Positions 1 to 5,367 of a stretch of 14,323 nucleotides of DNA are shown here, piece after piece. Under the pieces are notes generated by a model that was given only the letters and a program-made list of their open reading frames with translations, was not told the DNA's origin and did not search any database. The DNA is taken from positions 1 through 14,323 of the forward strand of contig CAZHSC010000087.1 of the NCBI GenBank assembly GCA_964534995.1. Direction: 5' to 3'. The number at the start of each line of letters is the position of its first letter. The stretch's first letter is position 1. This stretch comes from JAJTFW01 sp964534995 (GTDB taxonomy: Bacteria > Bacteroidota > Bacteroidia > AKYH767-A > OLB10). The translations under genes were made by a program, and so were the position numbers.

Positions 1-731
1 GTGTTATCAATGAACTTGATAATGGTCATTTACGTGTGGCCTCCATGGAAAATGGATCCTGGGTAGTGCATGATTGGATTAAAAAAGCGGTCATCCTGTA
101 TTTCCCAATGAAGCAGATGCAGACGATAGAAGTTGGCCCTTTTGAATTCTATGATAAAATCCCCCTGAAAAGGAATTTTAAGGAGCTTGGCGTTCGTGTG
201 GTGCCACATGGAATTGCCAGGCATGGCTCTTATCTTGCAAAAGGTGTGATCTTAATGCCATCTTATGTTAATATCGGTGCATATGTGGATGAAGGTACGA
301 TGGTAGATACCTGGGCAACGGTTGGCTCCTGCGCTCAAATCGGAAAAAATGTTCACCTGAGTGGGGGTGTGGGTATTGGCGGAGTTCTTGAGCCGGTGCA
401 GGCAGCACCGGTAATCGTAGAAGATAATTGTTTTATCGGGTCACGTTGTATTGTAGTGGAAGGAGTGCACCTCGAAAAAGAAGTGGTGCTGGGCGCCAAT
501 GTGGTTTTGACTCAGTCTACTAAAATCATTGATGTTACCGGTGACCAACCAGTAGAATACAAAGGGAGAGTCCCTGAAAGATCGGTAGTAATTCCAGGTA
601 CTTATTCAAAAGATTTCAAGGCAGGTCAATATCAGGTGCCCTGTGCACTTATTATCGGTAAAAGGAAAGAAAGTACCGATCAGAAAACATCGCTCAATAA
701 CGCGCTCCGGGAGTTCCAGGTGGCAGTATAA
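1..731 (+). CDS. dapD: 2,3,4,5-tetrahydropyridine-2,6-dicarboxylate N-succinyltransferase, 5'-truncated
   Basis: DapD transfers succinyl from succinyl-CoA to tetrahydrodipicolinate in the succinylase branch of the diaminopimelate/lysine pathway, in the cytoplasm. The open frame runs in from the left edge (first full codon at base 3), so the internal ATG at 36 is not the true start. About 242 residues are visible of a family length near 270-275; roughly 30 N-terminal residues are missing. The visible start VINELDNGHLRVAS followed by GSWVVHDWIKKAV is the usual DapD N-terminal domain. The middle has left-handed beta-helix hexapeptide repeats and the conserved stretches EGTMVDTWATVGSCAQIG and GGVGIGGVLEP, then EDNCFIGSR. 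The C-terminal segment IPGTYSKDF is also typical. The gene ends 8 bases before the convergent stress-protein gene, with no hairpin between them. Identification is firm; nothing odd apart from truncation by the window. Confidence 0.96.
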   Translation, partial: VINELDNGHLRVASMENGSWVVHDWIKKAVILYFPMKQMQTIEVGPFEFYDKIPLKRNFKELGVRVVPHGIARHGSYLAKGVILMPSYVNIGAYVDEGTMVDTWATVGSCAQIGKNVHLSGGVGIGGVLEPVQAAPVIVEDNCFIGSRCIVVEGVHLEKEVVLGANVVLTQSTKIIDVTGDQPVEYKGRVPERSVVIPGTYSKDFKAGQYQVPCALIIGKRKESTDQKTSLNNALREFQVAV

Positions 732-739
732 GTGCCGTT

Positions 740-1594
740 TTATAATACCATTTCCCCTTTTGAACCATGGGCATGAAAGGCGAGTAATGGGATATGGGTA
801 TGGAATACCAGACGCTTGGTGATACTCCTGTCAAAAATTCTCTCTATAAAATTTCGTTTGCGGGTGGCGGTAACCAGTAAATCAACTTTGTTGATGCTCA
901 GGTAATCGTGAAGTGTCTTCACAATTTCAGTTTCACTGATGGACTCAGCGAAGAGATGCTTATAGGTTACCTGCGGTAAAACTTCAGAATGAAACCATGA
1001 TTGCAATGCAGCTTCCGGGTCCCGGGAATGCCCATCTTCTATATGCAATAGGGTAATGGCCGCATTTTCATCTTTACCAAAGAGCTGAATGAGCTTCTTT
1101 AAACAGGAGATGTCCTCTTTCTGCATGTTGGTGGCAAACACTATTTTATTGATTCCGGAAAAAGAAGTCTGCTCCGGTACCGCAAGCACCGGACATTCGG
1201 TTGCTTGAATAAGACTCGCCGTATTACTGCCAACGAGCATTTCTTTCATGCCACTGGCGCCCCGGGTACCCATGATAACCAGGTCGCTTTTTACTTCTGA
1301 AACCGTTTCTGAAATGAGTTCTACCGGGAAACCCATTTTTGAAAGGCAATGAAACTGAACTTTTGGAAAGCGTTTACTGACGCTCATCTTCAACTGAATT
1401 AATTGCTCCTTTTCAATTCTTTCCAACTCGCTGGTGGTGATGAACTCCGTCTCCTCCGTAGTGTTGGATACATGAATGCTGATCGCGTGAAAAAGGGTGA
1501 TTTCTCCTCCGGTTTTGGATACGAGATTGGCCGCATATTCAAGAGCAGAATTTGCTGATTCTGAAAAATCGGTAGGTACAAGAATGTTCAACAT
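740..1594 (-). CDS. Tandem-domain universal stress protein (UspA family)
   Basis: This is a 284-residue protein with two Usp domains in tandem (about 1-143 and 147-276), a common cytoplasmic layout in Bacteroidota. Domain 1 begins MLNILVPTDFSESA, with Asp9 in the usual adenine-contacting place, and has an intact nucleotide motif G-x2-G-x9-G-S (Gly109, Gly112, Gly122, Ser123). Domain 2 keeps the fold (begins KIVFATN) but not the motif: the matching places are Ala243, Lys246 and Arg256, and the early Asp is Asn156. I therefore infer one ATP-binding and one non-binding half. The start ATG follows a TAGATTTG promoter box by 23 bases, with a 12-base palindrome between them, so it is probably transcribed alone. 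It converges on dapD. Usp proteins aid survival under stress or growth arrest, but the specific role here cannot be read from sequence. Confidence 0.93.
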   Translation of the reverse strand: MLNILVPTDFSESANSALEYAANLVSKTGGEITLFHAISIHVSNTTEETEFITTSELERIEKEQLIQLKMSVSKRFPKVQFHCLSKMGFPVELISETVSEVKSDLVIMGTRGASGMKEMLVGSNTASLIQATECPVLAVPEQTSFSGINKIVFATNMQKEDISCLKKLIQLFGKDENAAITLLHIEDGHSRDPEAALQSWFHSEVLPQVTYKHLFAESISETEIVKTLHDYLSINKVDLLVTATRKRNFIERIFDRSITKRLVFHTHIPLLAFHAHGSKGEMVL

Positions 1595-1606
1595 AATTTC
1601 GAAATT
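1595..1606. repeat. 12-base perfect palindrome next to usp start
   Basis: AATTTCGAAATT reads the same on both strands and abuts the start codon of the stress-protein gene, lying between its promoter box and the ATG. It could be an operator overlapping the ribosome-binding region, or chance in AT-rich DNA. No known regulator is inferred. Confidence 0.45.
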
Positions 1607-1617
1607 TATAATTGTTT

Positions 1618-1625
1618 CAAATCTA
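1618..1625 (-). promoter_or_regulatory. Bacteroidota-type -7 promoter box for usp
   Basis: On the minus strand the bases read TAGATTTG, an exact match to the Bacteroidota primary-sigma -7 consensus TAnnTTTG. It ends 23 bases before the ATG at 1594, giving a likely short 5' leader of about 18-20 bases. I do not see a clear TTG/TTTG -33 element 19-21 bases upstream, which lowers confidence. Confidence 0.45.
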
Positions 1626-1977
1626 TCGGCAATTGATTTTTTAGGATATGAGACAAGTCACTTTTTGTATTGATCCTTGTCAAATGCATGTGCTTGCTTC
1701 CCGGGCAAATTTCTTTTTACAGTTTATATACTGGTGAGGGTGGTGATTTCGTGAACTGTACATGTTATTTTATGATGAGAAGGTCTCCCTTGATAAAATT
1801 GAGGACTTCACCTTTTAATATTGTGGCGCTTGTTTTGTGGGGCCATAAACTTCATTTTTGATCATTCTCTTGACACTTTTCCTGCTAACCGGTACGGGAA
1901 TACTTGAATTTTACCGCTTCCATGCCCCTTATTTTAACCTTTGATTTCTGCCTGTTCACCACAATAATGGGGTCTTA

Positions 1978-2013
1978 TGCCCATGTTTTCTGCAGGCCAT
2001 GGGTGCTTTTTTT
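1978..2013 (+). terminator. Terminator-like hairpin in the leader of the beta-propeller gene
   Basis: CCCATG (1980-1985) can pair perfectly with CATGGG (1998-2003). Two further G-U pairs outside (1979-2004, 1978-2005) make an 8-pair stem with a 12-base loop, followed one base later by seven T (2007-2013). This is the form of an intrinsic terminator, but it lies 32 bases before the ATG of the gene it precedes. No exact promoter box is seen between the T-run and the ATG. Upstream bases 1967-1971 (ATGGG) could pair with 1980-1984 (CCCAT) and prevent the hairpin, and 1925-1933 could pair with 1963-1972. It may be an attenuator, or may end a transcript from upstream. Confidence 0.45.
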
Positions 2014-2045
2014 ATATTGAGCATTCAAATCAAACTTTTAAAATT

Positions 2046-5000
2046 ATGAAAATCACTATTCGAAAAATTGTATTGTTTACAGTGAGTATGATGGCTTTTA
2101 TAAGCCCCATGTTTTCTCAAACGCTTCCACCTATGTTTGTTTCAGAACTGGTTAGCAGTGGTTGGGACCAGGTTGAAGGATTCACTTTTGACGCAAACAA
2201 AAATATGTATGTGTGGGAGAAAAACGGATATGTTTGGAAGGTGGACTCCAATGGAGTGAAGGCCGCTACACCTCTTGTAAATATCAGAGAGGAAGTAGGT
2301 GGATGGAGAGACCATGGCTTGAATGGTTTCGCCCTGGATCCTGCATTTATGACTAACGGCTACATTTATCTGATGTATACTGTTGACAGGCATCATTTGC
2401 TGAAGTTTAATACACCGCAGTATAATGCCAATACAGATGAATATTTTAATGCGACTATCATACGGGTTACCAGGTATCAGGTGGATGTTGCAAATAACAA
2501 TTTTAATACCCTGGTTCCCAACAGTCGTTTTGTACTGGTGGGAACTACAAAGAAAAATGGCATACCCCTGCTACATGAGTCACATAGTGGCGGACAGTTG
2601 GTGTTTGGTGATGATGGTACCTTGTTAATCTCAACAGGTGATGGAGCGAGTTATAACGTAGTGGATCAGGGCAGCAGTTCAGATACTTACTGGTCACAAG
2701 CTTTGACCGACTCTATCATTCGTCCGGCTGAAAATGTGGGCGCTTTCCGTTCCCAGTTGGTGAATTGTCTTGCCGGAAAAATACTACGTATTGACCCAAT
2801 GACTGGTGCCGGATTACCAAGCAATCCTTTTTATAATCCTTTGGATCCCCAGGAAGCCAGGTCAAAAGTGTGGTGCCTTGGGTTGAGAAACCCGTTTCGT
2901 ATGACCATTCGCCGGGGATCCGGCAATATTGATCCAACCGCAGCCGATCCGGGTACACTTTACATTGGCGATGTGGGTTGGACCTTATGGGAAGACCTCC
3001 ATACTGCGGATGCTCCCGGTCAGAATTTCGGATGGCCCCTTTACGAGGGTATTGACCCGAATACCAGCTATCAGGCTACCAACACACAAAACCTGGATGC
3101 CCCCAATCCCTTGTTTGGAACCGGTGCTTGTACACGACAGTATTTTTATTTTAAAGAATTATTAAAACAGGCTACATTGGATACCTCCATCCATTTTATG
3201 AATCCCTGTAACAGTTCGGTTCAGATACCCGCTAACATACCTGTATTCTTTCATGAACGCCCGGATATTGACTGGAAACATGGAAACCAGTCGCGTACCC
3301 CCGGCTATTCGGGCCTGAATTCAACCTCCTTCGACCTGGATAACGCAGCCAGCCCTGTACCCGGCCCCCGCTTTGGTGGCAACGCTTCATGCGGAGGGGT
3401 ATGGTACGAGTCAGACCGATTCCCCATCGACTATCAGAATTCGTATTTCCATGCCGATTATGGAGGCAGTTGGATACGCAACTTTTCATTTGATGGTAAT
3501 GATAAACCTGTTATTGTCCGGAATTTCGGGACCAACCTGGGTCCGGTAGTCTTTCTGAATGTACACCCTTCCAATGGTACATTGATGTACGTAAAATTTC
3601 CAACGGAAATAAGACGTATCCGCTATACCGGAACAATTAATAATCCTCCCAGGGCCGTAATTCAAAAAGATAAAATATACGGAGCCTCTCCTATGACCGT
3701 GAATTTTGACGCTTCTTTATCGAGTGATCCCGATAACCTGCCCATGACTTATTTGTGGGAATTTGGAGACGGATCCACTTCAACCGCCATCAGCCCTTCT
3801 CATCTGTTTACTTCACTTAATTCAAATCCTCAGTCCTTCTGGGTACGACTCACGGTTACAGATAACATTGGGCAAACAGATAAAGATTCGGTAAGGATAT
3901 TTTTGAACAATACTCCGCCACAGGTGAACATTACAAGTTTTGACAACGGCGATTTCTATTCAATTCTGACGCCCTTTTACCTTCCTCTGCAGGCTTCAGT
4001 ATCGGATGCCGAACATCCGGAACCAAGTTTAAGTTATAAATGGCAGACTTTTTTACATCATAACGTCCATGAACATTTCGAAGCCATTGATACCAACAGG
4101 GTCACCCAAACCTATATTACTCCCGAAACCTGTGATGAAATTTTTTATTATGAAATTAAATTGATTGTTACTGATCCGGAAGGGCTATCTACTACAGTAA
4201 GTCAATCGGTTTATCCGGCATGTGATACAGCCATCGCCAACTTCACCAGCAGCACAGTGGCTACCTGCATCAACCAAAGTATACAGTTTACCAATCTTTC
4301 TGATCAGAGTTCTTCGTTTCAATGGTTGTTTCCGGGAGGGGTACCCTCCTCCAGCACAGATGATGATCCGGTAGTAACTTATAGCACGAAAGGCACCTAT
4401 GATGTAACACTCATTTCCACCAACGGAGTGACAACGGATACTTTGTTTATTCCGGCGTATGTTACCGTATATAAGACACCCACTGCGGCAATAAGCCCTG
4501 TGTCAGATGTGTTTTTCTGTAATGGCAGTACAGTGGCACTCCATGTTTCAACCAATGCAGCCAGTCCTGCATATACATGGTATAGAAACGGGGTAACGGT
4601 TACCGGTGCCGGCCTGGATTCATTGGTAGCGTCTACCAGTGGCAATTATAAAGTAAGGGTAACTGATAGCACAGGCTGCTCAAAGGTTTCACGCATTGCC
4701 AAACTGATCAAATCACCAGTGGTGACAGTATCAGCCAATGGTCCTCTGTCATTTTGCATCGGTGATTCGGTGGTGCTTACATCACAACTTTCGTCACGTT
4801 GTTTGTATCAGTGGTACAATACCGGCACTTTGATTCCCGGTGCGCAGTCATCTACCTATGCTGCAAAGACAGCCGGTAAGTTTTATGTAATGATTACAGA
4901 TACTGTGCTGGGATGTTCCCGCCGTTCGCCTTCCTTTATCGTTACAACACCCTGCCGTTTGGATGTAGCACAATTAGCCGCAGCTTCCCTTACAGCAACT

Positions 5001-5237
5001 CCTAATCCAGCCTCGGGCGCCGTTCAGGTAACGATTAAGAACGCGGGCAGTAATACCACCTCGCTCAGACTAATTGACATGCGTGGCAGAGAAGTACTTT
5101 CCGTTCCGTTCGCAGCATCAGGCGAAACGGAGCAGCGTGTCGAAATACCGCTTACAACTGTCGAAAATGGATTTTATTTGTTGCAGTTAGTGGATGGGGT
5201 TCATAATCCTTTTGTAAAACTCAGCGTCTTGCGATAA
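2046..5237 (+). CDS. Secreted glucose/sorbosone dehydrogenase-like beta-propeller with PKD, Ig-like and T9SS sorting domains
   Basis: This 1063-residue protein is exported and probably surface-bound or released by the type IX system. I place the start at ATG 2046, giving a good signal peptide (MKITIRKIVLF, cleavage near MFSQ/TLPP); the open frame extends upstream to 1977 but adds a non-signal-like stretch. Residues ~25-530 form a GSDH-type six-bladed propeller (soluble PQQ-dependent sugar dehydrogenase family). Visible signs are SHSGGQLVFGDDG with His180 at the catalytic-base position, GLRNPFR (Arg281-Asn282), and GDVGWTLWEDLH (308-319) followed by GQNFGWPLYEG. A PKD domain lies at ~537-618 (WEFGDG at 571), a less clear beta-sandwich at ~620-730, and a second PKD-like domain around Trp760. 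Two tandem Ig-like repeats start at FCNG (824) and FCIG (903). A type A T9SS domain fills ~982-1063 (TPNPASG at its start). Sugar oxidation is plausible but unproven: many Bacteroidota homologues are uncharacterised. Confidence 0.9.
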   Translation: MKITIRKIVLFTVSMMAFISPMFSQTLPPMFVSELVSSGWDQVEGFTFDANKNMYVWEKNGYVWKVDSNGVKAATPLVNIREEVGGWRDHGLNGFALDPAFMTNGYIYLMYTVDRHHLLKFNTPQYNANTDEYFNATIIRVTRYQVDVANNNFNTLVPNSRFVLVGTTKKNGIPLLHESHSGGQLVFGDDGTLLISTGDGASYNVVDQGSSSDTYWSQALTDSIIRPAENVGAFRSQLVNCLAGKILRIDPMTGAGLPSNPFYNPLDPQEARSKVWCLGLRNPFRMTIRRGSGNIDPTAADPGTLYIGDVGWTLWEDLHTADAPGQNFGWPLYEGIDPNTSYQATNTQNLDAPNPLFGTGACTRQYFYFKELLKQATLDTSIHFMNPCNSSVQIPANIPVFFHERPDIDWKHGNQSRTPGYSGLNSTSFDLDNAASPVPGPRFGGNASCGGVWYESDRFPIDYQNSYFHADYGGSWIRNFSFDGNDKPVIVRNFGTNLGPVVFLNVHPSNGTLMYVKFPTEIRRIRYTGTINNPPRAVIQKDKIYGASPMTVNFDASLSSDPDNLPMTYLWEFGDGSTSTAISPSHLFTSLNSNPQSFWVRLTVTDNIGQTDKDSVRIFLNNTPPQVNITSFDNGDFYSILTPFYLPLQASVSDAEHPEPSLSYKWQTFLHHNVHEHFEAIDTNRVTQTYITPETCDEIFYYEIKLIVTDPEGLSTTVSQSVYPACDTAIANFTSSTVATCINQSIQFTNLSDQSSSFQWLFPGGVPSSSTDDDPVVTYSTKGTYDVTLISTNGVTTDTLFIPAYVTVYKTPTAAISPVSDVFFCNGSTVALHVSTNAASPAYTWYRNGVTVTGAGLDSLVASTSGNYKVRVTDSTGCSKVSRIAKLIKSPVVTVSANGPLSFCIGDSVVLTSQLSSRCLYQWYNTGTLIPGAQSSTYAAKTAGKFYVMITDTVLGCSRRSPSFIVTTPCRLDVAQLAAASLTATPNPASGAVQVTIKNAGSNTTSLRLIDMRGREVLSVPFAASGETEQRVEIPLTTVENGFYLLQLVDGVHNPFVKLSVLR

Positions 5238-5251
5238 GCGTAATCTTTCAT

Positions 5252-5287
5252 AACCGGGTAGGACCAGATAGGTTTTAGCCGGTTTTA
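5252..5287 (+). terminator. Possible weak terminator after the beta-propeller gene
   Basis: AACCGG (5252-5257) pairs with CCGGTT (5279-5284), and the right arm runs on into TT before ATTA. The 21-base loop contains a small inner hairpin ACC/GGT (5263-5265 with 5271-5273). It sits 14 bases after the stop codon. The stem is short and the T-run brief, so this is only a candidate. Confidence 0.35.
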
Positions 5288-5290
5288 TTA

Positions 5291-5309
5291 TTCACAGCCA
5301 TTCTGTGAA
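5291..5309. repeat. 7-base perfect inverted repeat upstream of the GH3 gene
   Basis: TTCACAG (5291-5297) and CTGTGAA (5303-5309) form perfect arms around CCATT. There is no T-run after it, so it does not look like a terminator. It lies 58 bases before the ATG at 5368 and could be an operator or a leader hairpin. Confidence 0.45.
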
Positions 5310-5321
5310 ATACATATTTCC

Positions 5322-5363
5322 CGTTGCATAATTTTTTGCACGATGCTGCGTACTATTGCAACG
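5322..5363. repeat. 7-base inverted repeat reaching the start of the GH3 gene
   Basis: CGTTGCA (5322-5328) and TGCAACG (5357-5363) are perfect complements 28 bases apart. The right arm ends 4 bases before the chosen ATG (5368) and covers the alternative TTG start (5356-5358). If both arms are in the mRNA, the stem would hide the ribosome-binding region. Whether the left arm is transcribed is unknown, as no clear promoter box is seen. Confidence 0.4.
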
Positions 5364-5367
5364 TAAG

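Larger units (their letters stand above)
1595..2045. other. Non-coding divergent intergenic region
   Basis: This 451-base gap separates the stress gene (leftward) from the secreted beta-propeller gene (rightward). At its left end are a 12-base perfect palindrome and a promoter box for the stress gene. At its right end is a terminator-like hairpin with upstream segments that could pair alternatively. The only open frame of note in it (1670-1861) begins with TTG, has atypical composition and resembles no family I know, so I treat it as non-coding. No exact TAnnTTTG box is seen on the + strand. The nearest variants are TAATATTG at 1816-1823 (one mismatch) and TAACCTTTG at 1935-1943 (one extra base in the spacer). 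Confidence 0.7.

Noticed and set aside
1670..1861. 63-residue open frame in the long intergenic gap
   Set aside because: TTG start, odd composition rich in Cys, Leu and Phe, and no signal peptide or known motif.
1870..1875. TTGACA, a perfect E. coli -35 box
   Set aside because: The primary sigma factor here is of the Bacteroidota type, which uses TTTG/TAnnTTTG, and no matching -10 element follows.
5356..5367. TTG at 5356 as the start of the GH3 fusion gene
   Set aside because: It adds only MQRK before a methionine that begins a normal signal peptide, and it lies inside an inverted-repeat arm; ATG 5368 is the simpler choice.
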